From the NCBI GenBank assembly GCA_947492525.1, contig CANLNQ010000009.1, positions 166,314 to 230,313 on the forward strand: a stretch of 64,000 bases of DNA, read 5' to 3'. Positions 1 to 7,523 of the stretch are shown piece after piece. Numbering within the stretch: position 1 is the stretch's first letter; every line of letters starts with the position of its first letter. Under the pieces are notes generated by a model. That model had not been told where the DNA came from. It ran no database searches and saw nothing but the letters and a program-made list of their open reading frames with translations. The DNA is from an uncultured Granulosicoccus sp. (lineage in GTDB: Bacteria; Pseudomonadota; Gammaproteobacteria; Granulosicoccales; Granulosicoccaceae). Position numbers and translations under genes: made by a program.

Positions 1-1724
1 TCGGGAACCGATGCCAGGGTAAACCATGCCAGCGCTGCCATCAGCAGGCTGCCACCCACCACAAGCCAGGGTACACGCAGGCAACCCTTGAGAACGCTGG
101 CATACAGGTCGGCGCACAGATTGCCAAAGCGCCTGACCGGGTTGCGCGACGCCCTTTCCTGATTGCGCTGTGCTGTCTCTGCGTCGGCTGAGTTCGGGGC
201 GTCCTTGAGCAGGCGGGAGGCCAGCATGGGACACAGCGTCAGGGCGACCATGGACGAGATCGTTACTGCAATGGCGAGTACAAAGCCGAATTCGCGAAAC
301 AGACCACCGGCCTTGCCCGGCAGGAACGACAATGGTACGAACACCGCAGCCAGGACAGCTGTTGTGGTGATGACGGCGAAGAACACCTGACGGGTGCCGA
401 TGACAGCCGCCGCCTTGGGGCCGGCACCGTCGTTGCGTCGATTGACGATGTTTTCCAATACCACGATGGCGTCATCGACCACCATGCCGGTTGCGAGCAG
501 CAGGGCCAGCAAGGTCAGGATGTTGATGGAAAAACCGGCAAGCCAGATACCTGCCACAGTGCCGATCAGGGCAACAGGCAGGGTGATTGCCGGAATCAGC
601 GTGGCGCGCCAGTTGAGCAGAAAGACGTAGATGATCGAGATGACGATGGCGATGGCCAGCGAGATCGACAGCAGAACCTCCTTGATGGAGCCACGAATGA
701 ACACGGCATCATCGCTGGTGACACGGACTTCCATGCCTTCGGGCAGACTCTGGTTGAGGCGGTCGGTGACGGCGCGCACATCGTCGGAGATCTCGAGCGT
801 GTTGGAACCGGCCTGCCGAATGATGCCCATGCCGATTCCGGTGCGGCCATTGGCGCGCAGGGAGCTGGAACCGATGTCGGCACCCAGGGTTACCGTGGCG
901 ATATCGCCGATACGGGTGCGTTCGTCGATCAGCAGTGTCTCGAATTCTTCGGCTGAATTGACGGTAGCCGTGGCGCGCACGGAAAGATCCTGAGTGTCGC
1001 TGGAGAGCGAACCCGCTGGCGTATCGAAGGCGGCATCCTCCAGCGCGCCTGCCAGGTCAGCGATGCTCAGACCACGACTGGCCAGTTTCGTCTGGTCCAC
1101 ATCCACTCGAAACACCTGCTCACGATCGCCATAGACCTGGACATCGGCGACGCCGTTGACAGCCGTGTAGTTGTCGACGATCTGGTTCTCGACAATGATG
1201 GTCATCTCCTCGGCACTCAGCCTGTCCGAGGTGACGGCCAGGCGCATGACCGCCTCGGCGTCACTGTCTGCCTTGACGATCCGCGGATCATCGACATCCT
1301 CTGGCAGATCGCGTGACACGCGCGCTATGGCATCGCGCATGTCGGAGGCGGCAACGTCCAGATCGGTTGATTCCTTGAAGTCCACGGTCACCCGGCTACT
1401 GCCGAACGAGGAGGAGGAGGATATCGATTGCACGCCCGGTACCCGCCCCGCGGCGGACTCGATCACCGCAGTTACCTCGCGATCGATGGTTTCCGGTGAC
1501 GCACCGGAGTAGGTGGTGGTCACGCTGATGACCGGGCTGTCGACCGCAGGCAGTTCACGGATTTCCACACCGACGATGGCGGCGAGGCCGGCGACAATGA
1601 CCAGCAGGCTCAGTACCGTGGACAGCACCGGTCGGCGTACGAACAGGGAGGTGAAATCATTCTTGCTGGATGACAGTGAACTGTCATCTGGTGGCGTCAA
1701 ATGCCCTTGCGTGTCGTTGCTCAT
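1..1724 (-). CDS. RND efflux permease (HAE1/AcrB-like), C-terminal part outside the window
   Basis: Inner-membrane proton-driven pump subunit of a tripartite RND exporter. The gene enters from the left edge, so only about the first 574 residues (roughly half of the usual ~1,030) are seen. The start is the ATG at 1724, overlapping the stop of the membrane fusion protein gene as ATGA, so the two are translationally coupled. Visible features are a first membrane helix around residues 33-52, a periplasmic porter domain, helices from about 347 to 430, and the TM4 proton-relay motif VVDDAIVVLEN with Asp417 and Asp418. A basic stretch followed by another helix near the edge is the transition into the second repeat. 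Export is likely multidrug or small-molecule, but the substrate cannot be read from sequence. Confidence 0.93.
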   Translation of the reverse strand, partial: MSNDTQGHLTPPDDSSLSSSKNDFTSLFVRRPVLSTVLSLLVIVAGLAAIVGVEIRELPAVDSPVISVTTTYSGASPETIDREVTAVIESAAGRVPGVQSISSSSSFGSSRVTVDFKESTDLDVAASDMRDAIARVSRDLPEDVDDPRIVKADSDAEAVMRLAVTSDRLSAEEMTIIVENQIVDNYTAVNGVADVQVYGDREQVFRVDVDQTKLASRGLSIADLAGALEDAAFDTPAGSLSSDTQDLSVRATATVNSAEEFETLLIDERTRIGDIATVTLGADIGSSSLRANGRTGIGMGIIRQAGSNTLEISDDVRAVTDRLNQSLPEGMEVRVTSDDAVFIRGSIKEVLLSISLAIAIVISIIYVFLLNWRATLIPAITLPVALIGTVAGIWLAGFSINILTLLALLLATGMVVDDAIVVLENIVNRRNDGAGPKAAAVIGTRQVFFAVITTTAVLAAVFVPLSFLPGKAGGLFREFGFVLAIAVTISSMVALTLCPMLASRLLKDAPNSADAETAQRNQERASRNPVRRFGNLCADLYASVLKGCLRVPWLVVGGSLLMAALAWFTLASVP

Positions 1725-2923
1725 GGTTGGGCGGCCTGTGTCGTGGCAGCGTTGGCTGCAGCCGTATTCTCACCCGGTGCCGGCCGGTTGCCGGAGCCTT
1801 GCCCACCGGGTGCATTGCGCGGGGCACCCTGTATGCGTATCTGGGAACCGGGGCGCAAGGTCAGCAGACCTTCTGTAATCACTTCATCGCCTGCGGCCAG
1901 TTCACTGGCCACCAGGACCGACTCGGGGTTGCGTTGAATGATCTTCACCGGAATGCGCTCGGCCTTGTCGCCGTTGGCTCGCCACACGAAGGAGCCTGTG
2001 GAATCCCACTGGATGGCCAGGGGGTCGACGGCCGGGTAGGTTTCTCCGTTGAACGCCAGAGACAGGTTGAATGACATGCCGGGTCGCAGCGTGTCGCTCT
2101 GGTTGTCCAGCTGTGCCTCGACCGGCAGGGTTCGGCTGTCACTCTCGACACGACTGCTGATACCGGTGATGAGGCCCTGATGAACGCGTGAGGGATTGGC
2201 TTGGGCTGTGGCCTCGAGCGCCTGGCCGACCTTGATCTGATTGGCGAATCGTTCGGGCACCCAGAATTCGAGCACGATGGTTTCACGGTTGTCGATCGTG
2301 ACGATCTCGGTCTGGGTCGTGACATAATTGCCTGAATCCACAGCCACCAGTCCCACGATGCCATCAATGGGTGCGGTGATCTTTCGGCGGGCCAGGGCCA
2401 GCTCTGCTTCACGTAGCGCCAGATTGGCATCGGCCAGATCGGCGCGGCTTCTGATCAGTTCTGCCTCGGTCGTGGTGCGGGTACGATAGAGTTGTGCCAG
2501 TCGCGCTTCATCCACAGCTGCATTTTCGGCAGTACGGGCAGCACGGTCGCGGGCGAGACTTTGCTCGTCGTCATCAAGCAGGGCCAGCACATCACCCTTG
2601 CTGACTTGCTGGCCGGACTTGACCAGTACGTCGGTCAGCAGACCGCTGGATAATGGCACGACACTGACCGAGGCAAGCGCCTTGCCGCTGCCAACCGCCT
2701 TCAGCCGATCGTTGATGACAGCGTCCACCACCGGTTTCACAACGACCAGTGCTGCTGATGGTCCTCTGCCACCCGGGCCACCTTCACCGCCTCGCCCACC
2801 TGAACCTGCCTGCGCTGTTTGTGCCCCATCGGAGGGCGTCGTGCCCTGAGACTGGGACCACCAGTAGGCCGTCGCTGCCACAACGACGATAGCGGCAAGG
2901 CCGCCTGATTTCCAGGATTTCAT
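1721..2923 (-). CDS. RND efflux membrane fusion protein (periplasmic adaptor)
   Basis: Periplasmic adaptor linking the RND permease downstream to an outer membrane channel. About 400 residues. I chose the ATG at 2923 (MKSWKSGGLAAIVVV) because it opens directly on a membrane anchor; the reading frame extends 36 codons further upstream without looking coding. After the anchor comes a Gly-rich linker (residues ~40-60), then a lipoyl half-motif, an alpha-helical hairpin rich in Arg, Ala and Glu, the second lipoyl half (ITAPIDGIVG), a beta-barrel domain and a proline/alanine-rich tail. It is first in the operon. No local repressor is visible, and an outer membrane channel gene is not in the window. 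Confidence 0.93.
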   Translation of the reverse strand: MKSWKSGGLAAIVVVAATAYWWSQSQGTTPSDGAQTAQAGSGGRGGEGGPGGRGPSAALVVVKPVVDAVINDRLKAVGSGKALASVSVVPLSSGLLTDVLVKSGQQVSKGDVLALLDDDEQSLARDRAARTAENAAVDEARLAQLYRTRTTTEAELIRSRADLADANLALREAELALARRKITAPIDGIVGLVAVDSGNYVTTQTEIVTIDNRETIVLEFWVPERFANQIKVGQALEATAQANPSRVHQGLITGISSRVESDSRTLPVEAQLDNQSDTLRPGMSFNLSLAFNGETYPAVDPLAIQWDSTGSFVWRANGDKAERIPVKIIQRNPESVLVASELAAGDEVITEGLLTLRPGSQIRIQGAPRNAPGGQGSGNRPAPGENTAAANAATTQAAQP

Positions 2924-3024
2924 GCTTGTGAGAATCTCATGCACTTTTTGAAGATCATGACAAAACCTGCACCTGTAAATGTAACAAGTTGTATTTGACA
3001 CGAAAGGAGCCGCTCCCCGCGGCT

Positions 3025-3069
3025 TTGACACTCGGTTGTCATGATGGTTTCATCCGGGATCAGTAGATT
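3025..3069 (+). promoter_or_regulatory. Candidate Pho box and -10 of the alkaline phosphatase operon
   Basis: Three 7-bp half-sites lie at exact 11-bp steps: TTGACAC (3025), TTGTCAT (3036) and GTTTCAT (3047). The E. coli PhoB consensus is CTGTCAT-N4-CTGTCAT; the last two half-sites match 11 of 14 positions. Ten bases after the box is TAGATT (3064-3069), a plausible -10, the same spacing as in E. coli phoA. The start codon of the first phosphatase is 28 bases further on. The placement upstream of a phosphatase operon makes phosphate-starvation control likely, though no phoB gene is in the window. Confidence 0.68.
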
Positions 3070-3097
3070 CCGCGCACACCCAGTCAACATCGCCATC

Positions 3098-4714
3098 ATG
3101 AAAAGCAGAATATCACTGGCTACGAGCATCGGCACCCTGGCCACCGCGCTGATATGTTCCACACAGGCCAATGCTCAGGCCGTACCCGCGGGGCAGGCCA
3201 ACAGTGCCTGGTTCACCGACGCCCAGACCGTGCAATTGGAACGTCTGCAGCGGCAATCCAACGGCACTGCCAGGAACGTGATCCTGTTCGTCGGTGACGG
3301 TATGGGCGTATCGACGCTGACGGCTGCCAGGATTCTGGCTGGACAACGTGCCGGGCAGCCAGGTGAAGAGGGCTATCTGAGTTTCGAGCGATTCCCCTAT
3401 ACGTCGCTGGTCAAGACCTATAACGTCGATGCTCAGACACCCGATTCCGCCGGCACCATGACCGCGATGATTTCCGGTATCAAGACCGATGTGGGCGTCA
3501 TCGGCGTGGATGAGGACATCGTGCGCGGAGATTGCTCGACAGTATCTGGCAATGAGGTCGTGACGGCTCTCGAACTCGCCGAGCTCAAGGGGCTTGCCAC
3601 CGGCATCATCAGTACGGCGCGCATTACGCACGCCACACCTGCAGCCACCTATGCCAAGTCGGCTGATCGGAACTGGGAAGATATCTCGGACATGCCTGAA
3701 GAGGCCATTGCAGCGGGGTGTGAGGATATCGCTTCGCAGCTGATCAACTTCGAAGCGAATCTGGAAGCCCGTTTCACCGCTGCCGATGTCGATGGTCTGG
3801 ACGTCGTCTTCGGCGGTGGCCGTCGTCATTTTCTGCCCAAGGATGCAGCGGCCAACAGTGCGGATGCTGCCAGTGAGGTGGAAGGTGATCGTAGCGATGA
3901 GCGCAATCTGATCGATGAATGGGCGGCGCAGTACCCGGCGGGCAGCTACGTTTTCGACCAGGCCGGCTTTGATGCTCTCGATGATTCTGCAACTCCGGTA
4001 CTGGGCTTGTTCAATGAATCCCATATGCAGTACGAGGCGGACCGCGGCAACGATATTGCTGGCGAGCCTTCGCTGAGTCAGATGACCGATAAGGCTATCA
4101 GCCTGCTCAAGCAGAATGAGGCAGGCTTCTTCCTCACTGTTGAGTCAGGTCGGATCGATCATGCTCACCACGCCGGCAATGCCTACAACGCGCTGAACGA
4201 CACGATCGAACTGTCCAATGCGGTACGGGCGGCCTACGAGGCCACTGATCCGAACGACACGTTGATTCTGGTAACGGCGGATCATGGTCATGTCTTCACC
4301 ATCGCCGGTTACCCGAAGCGCGGTAATCCGATTCTGGGCAAGGTGGTCGCGGTAGGCGAGACCGAGCCAACGCTGGCAGATGATGGTTTCCCCTATACCA
4401 CGCTGGGATACAGCAATGGGCTGGGTTTTCGTGATCTGGGGGCCGAGACCGATGCGGATGCCGGTTACAGCCTGGACGGCGCTGCCGGTCGGCAGGATAT
4501 CAGTGCGGTGGACACCCTGACACCGGGTTTTCATCAGGAGGCTCTGATTCCTCTGGGTTCGGAAACCCATGCCGGTGAAGATGTCGCTCTGCATGCGACA
4601 GGGCCGGGTGCATTTCGCGTCAATGGGGTAATCGAGCAGAACCTTGTTTTCCACATCATTGACCAGGCTCTGGAACTGACGTCGCAGAGCTTTGCGGCCA
4701 GCGCCAACAACTGA
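3098..4714 (+). CDS. Alkaline phosphatase, PhoA family, secreted form
   Basis: Zn/Mg-dependent phosphomonoesterase releasing phosphate from organic esters in the periplasm or outside the cell. 538 residues from the ATG at 3098, chosen because it opens a clean Sec signal peptide (cleavage likely after ANAQA, residue ~28); an in-frame ATG at 3041 gives only an unlikely N-terminal extension. Family motifs present: VGDGMG (metal ligand Asp67), DSAG with nucleophile Ser117, RITHATPAA, ESGRIDHAHH, TADHGH and a late HAGED histidine. It is the first gene of a three-gene operon whose second gene is a close paralogue, so it looks like a tandem duplication in which the copies were given different export signals. 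Confidence 0.95.
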   Translation: MKSRISLATSIGTLATALICSTQANAQAVPAGQANSAWFTDAQTVQLERLQRQSNGTARNVILFVGDGMGVSTLTAARILAGQRAGQPGEEGYLSFERFPYTSLVKTYNVDAQTPDSAGTMTAMISGIKTDVGVIGVDEDIVRGDCSTVSGNEVVTALELAELKGLATGIISTARITHATPAATYAKSADRNWEDISDMPEEAIAAGCEDIASQLINFEANLEARFTAADVDGLDVVFGGGRRHFLPKDAAANSADAASEVEGDRSDERNLIDEWAAQYPAGSYVFDQAGFDALDDSATPVLGLFNESHMQYEADRGNDIAGEPSLSQMTDKAISLLKQNEAGFFLTVESGRIDHAHHAGNAYNALNDTIELSNAVRAAYEATDPNDTLILVTADHGHVFTIAGYPKRGNPILGKVVAVGETEPTLADDGFPYTTLGYSNGLGFRDLGAETDADAGYSLDGAAGRQDISAVDTLTPGFHQEALIPLGSETHAGEDVALHATGPGAFRVNGVIEQNLVFHIIDQALELTSQSFAASANN

Positions 4715-4739
4715 ACCGATACACAGGATAGAGACGATA

Positions 4740-6395
4740 ATGAATATTCGATTGATCACCCTGTCACTGTTGGCAGCAATGACTCTGGCGGCCTGCAGCG
4801 ATGACGATGACTCATCTCCACAGGATGATGACTCCACGGGGGCCGAGGCTGCACTGTTGAGCAATACCACCAGCAATGACTGGTTCGTGCAGGCGGCAGC
4901 CAGCGTTGCCGATGCGCAGGACTACGCAGAAACTCGTGGTGCCGCGAAGAACGTCATTCTGTTCGTGGGTGACGGCATGGGTATTTCCACCGTGACCGCC
5001 GCACGCATTCTGGAAGGGCAACAGCGTGGTGAGCAGGGCGAGGAGAATACGCTCAGCTTCGGCAACATGCCGTTTGTCGGACTTGCCAAGACGTACAACG
5101 TGGATGCTCAGACACCGGATTCAGCCGGTACCATGTCGGCACTGATGAGTGGCGTGAAGACGGATGTCGGCGTCATTGGTGTCGGTGAAGACATCGTTCG
5201 CGGCGATTGCTCCAGCGTGGCCGGCAATGAACTGGTCACGGCCCTGGAGCTGGCCGAGATGGCCGGAATGTCCACCGGTGTGGTGTCCACGGCGCGCATA
5301 ACGCACGCCACACCTGCTGCCACCTATGCCAAGTCGGCTGATCGCAATTGGGAAGATGTCTCCGACATGCCGGAAGAGGCGGTAGCTGCCGGGTGTGAAG
5401 ACATTGCCTCGCAGCTGGTCAACTTCGAGGCCCGTCTGGAAGCACGTTATGAGGGTCTGGATGTCGATGGCATGGAAGTCATGTTCGGTGGCGGCCGACG
5501 GCACTTCCTGCCCAAGGACGCCAGTTTCAACAGCCCGGATGCCAGCAGTGATGTCGAAGGTGACCGTACGGATGAACGAGACCTGACAGCTGAGTGGAAA
5601 GGCCTGTACACCGATGGCAACTATGTCATGGATCAGGCAGGTTTCGATGCCCTGGATCCGGAGGTGACCTCGCATGTACTGGGATTGTTCAATGAATCGC
5701 ACATGCAGTACGAAGCGGATCGCGGCAATGATATCGCCGGAGAGCCGAGCCTGTCGGCAATGACCGAAAAGGCCATTGCCATACTGGACAACAACGACGA
5801 GGGCTTTTTTCTCAGTGTCGAATCGGGCCGTATCGATCACGCCCACCATGCGGGCAATGCCTCCGGAGCCTTGACCGATACGATTGAATTCGCCGCCGCC
5901 GTCCAGGCTGCCATGGACGCTACCGACCCGGCCGAGACGCTGATCATCGTGACCGCGGATCACAGTCATGTGTTCACCATTGCCGGTTACCCGAAGCGTG
6001 GTAATCCGATTCTGGGCAAGGTGGTATCGGTGGGATCCGATGAACCGGCTCTGGCCGCTGATAATCTGCCGTACACCACACTGGGATATACCAACGGACT
6101 CGGTTTCCGGGATCTGCAATCTGAAACCGATGCGGACGCAGGCTACGGCTTGCCCGCCGCCAATGGTCGTCAGGATCTGACACTGGTGGATACCACGTCT
6201 CCCGGATTTCATCAGGAGGCCCTGATCCCGCTGGGCTCGGAAACTCATGCCGGTGAAGATGTCGGTATCTACTCGCAAGGTCCGGCCGCTTCACTGCTCA
6301 CCGGTACGCTGGAGCAGAACCAGATCTTTCATGCCATGGACTTCGCAGCAGATCTGATCGGCAAGGCCAATACCGCTCTGGGTGTCGTCAATTGA
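4740..6395 (+). CDS. Alkaline phosphatase, PhoA family, lipoprotein form
   Basis: Second phosphatase, 551 residues, closely similar to its upstream neighbour along its whole length (same GDGMG, DSAGTM, RITHATPAATYAKSADRNWE, ESGRIDHAHHAGN and HAGED motifs), separated by only 25 bases. The ATG at 4740 follows AGGATAGAGACG and starts a lipoprotein signal, MNIRLITL..LAAC, with the lipobox Cys at residue ~19 followed by Ser and an acidic linker. So this copy should be lipid-anchored, probably in the outer membrane, while the first is soluble. The last codons overlap the next gene. Expression is presumably from the shared Pho-type promoter upstream of the first copy. Confidence 0.95.
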   Translation: MNIRLITLSLLAAMTLAACSDDDDSSPQDDDSTGAEAALLSNTTSNDWFVQAAASVADAQDYAETRGAAKNVILFVGDGMGISTVTAARILEGQQRGEQGEENTLSFGNMPFVGLAKTYNVDAQTPDSAGTMSALMSGVKTDVGVIGVGEDIVRGDCSSVAGNELVTALELAEMAGMSTGVVSTARITHATPAATYAKSADRNWEDVSDMPEEAVAAGCEDIASQLVNFEARLEARYEGLDVDGMEVMFGGGRRHFLPKDASFNSPDASSDVEGDRTDERDLTAEWKGLYTDGNYVMDQAGFDALDPEVTSHVLGLFNESHMQYEADRGNDIAGEPSLSAMTEKAIAILDNNDEGFFLSVESGRIDHAHHAGNASGALTDTIEFAAAVQAAMDATDPAETLIIVTADHSHVFTIAGYPKRGNPILGKVVSVGSDEPALAADNLPYTTLGYTNGLGFRDLQSETDADAGYGLPAANGRQDLTLVDTTSPGFHQEALIPLGSETHAGEDVGIYSQGPAASLLTGTLEQNQIFHAMDFAADLIGKANTALGVVN

Positions 6396-7195
6396 GTGCC
6401 GTGATTCATCCGGGGGCTCTCGCCACTCTGGCGAGAAGGGCAGCGCTGCTGCTGGGGCTGATTGCACCGGGTCTCGCGATGTCCGACGATACCGGGGCAT
6501 CCTGTGAAGAGCTTCGCGAGATCCTGGGGGCCAGCTACACGATCTCTTCCAATGGTCGGCAGGACGTGAAGCTGGATTTCTGGCGAGCGGGCAATCAGGT
6601 GATGTACCACTATCCCGACAGGAACGTGGCTGATCAGTGGACACGTACCCGCAATGGTTTTCTGAAGCCGGTGCGTTATTTTACCGCTGACGAAAGAGCC
6701 ATCGAATACGATGCCTTTGATATCAACGGTGGCAAGGGGTCAAAGGATTGGGAGTCTCGTTCGCGCTGGATCAGCCAGGATCGCCTGGAGTCGATGCAGT
6801 TGACGGGGTCTGAAGGGGAGGGTTGCCTGAGAACCGAAACCTATGACTTCGCCCCGACAGACAGGATGGGCAAGCCTGTGCCGTTCTCCGGGGCGAGCCT
6901 GACATGGCTCCCGGAATTGCAGCTGGTTGAACGCTATCTGGTTCGCAACACCGATTCTCTGGGGCAGCGACGCATCACCCAGTGGCGCATGGATGAGCTG
7001 AAGACCGATGCAACGCTGGTGGAGCGCTCGTTGCAAGCCTTCGATGATTTTGCCGCCACGGACTATGCCGATGTCGGTGACAATGAGTCGGACCCCTTTC
7101 TGATGAAGATGATCAGGTTGGGATTCGTGCAGCATGGCGCATCCGGCTTCTACAATGCCGATGGCTCCCCCCTCTCTGGCGGACACGTCCACTGA
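6392..7195 (+). CDS. Exported protein of unknown function, third gene of the phosphatase operon
   Basis: 267 residues if initiated at the TTG at 6392, which overlaps the phosphatase stop as TTGA; a GTG at 6401 is an alternative start. The N-terminus (RRAALLLGLIAPGLA, residues ~15-29) is a signal peptide. I do not recognise the mature domain. It is rich in Trp, Tyr, Arg and Asp, has two Cys (in CEELREILG and GCLRTETYDF) that could form a disulphide, and appears to be mostly beta-strand. It ends in Gly-Gly-His-Val-His. The tight coupling to two phosphatases suggests a role in phosphate-ester use, for example as a periplasmic binding or accessory protein, but nothing in the sequence shows a catalytic motif. 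Confidence 0.75.
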   Translation: MSAVIHPGALATLARRAALLLGLIAPGLAMSDDTGASCEELREILGASYTISSNGRQDVKLDFWRAGNQVMYHYPDRNVADQWTRTRNGFLKPVRYFTADERAIEYDAFDINGGKGSKDWESRSRWISQDRLESMQLTGSEGEGCLRTETYDFAPTDRMGKPVPFSGASLTWLPELQLVERYLVRNTDSLGQRRITQWRMDELKTDATLVERSLQAFDDFAATDYADVGDNESDPFLMKMIRLGFVQHGASGFYNADGSPLSGGHVH

Positions 7196-7250
7196 TTCCA
7201 CCCGGTCGCTGGTGCATCGAGGCAAGGATGCGCCGGCGACTCTGACGTAC

Positions 7251-7348
7251 TATTCTCTATTCTCTATTCTCTATTCTCTATTCTCTGTTCTCTGTTCTCT
7301 GTTCTCTGTTCTCTGTTCTCTGTTCTCTGTTCTCTGTTCTCTGTTCTC
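7251..7348 (+). repeat. Heptamer tandem array: 5 x TATTCTC then 9 x TGTTCTC
   Basis: Fourteen perfect 7-bp units with one clean switch from TATTCTC to TGTTCTC at 7286. It occupies the 328-bp gap between the exported unknown protein and the esterase gene. The unit length is not a multiple of three, so the minus strand reads as a seven-residue repeat (ENREQRT) in all frames; I regard those frames as non-coding. The rest of the gap (7196-7250 and 7349-7523) holds no gene and presumably the esterase promoter. Arrays like this change length by replication slippage. Confidence 0.97.
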
Positions 7349-7523
7349 TGTCTGAGTTGTTTCAGTACTGTGACAGTTGCGGACAGTGCTGTGTGCCCGG
7401 TACAAAACTGGGTACACTGGCAGCGTGCGCTTTTTATCTGGCCGCTGCACACAGTCGGGGTGCCAACACCATCTGTCCCCCTGCAACGTCTGACAGCGTC
7501 TGATTCCTGATCATCCGACGATA

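Noticed and set aside
7251..7348. CRISPR array
   Set aside because: Units are 7 bp, contiguous and without spacers. The same holds for the arrays at 10.0 and 63.9 kb.
7370..7395. Pho-box-like sequence before the esterase
   Set aside because: GTGACAG and CGGACAG half-sites are not at 11-bp spacing, so they do not match the arrangement at 3025 and 21940.
7264..7486. Two minus-strand frames encoding ENREQRT repeats
   Set aside because: They only read through the heptamer array; the repeat is open in every frame and has no gene-like start or codon use.
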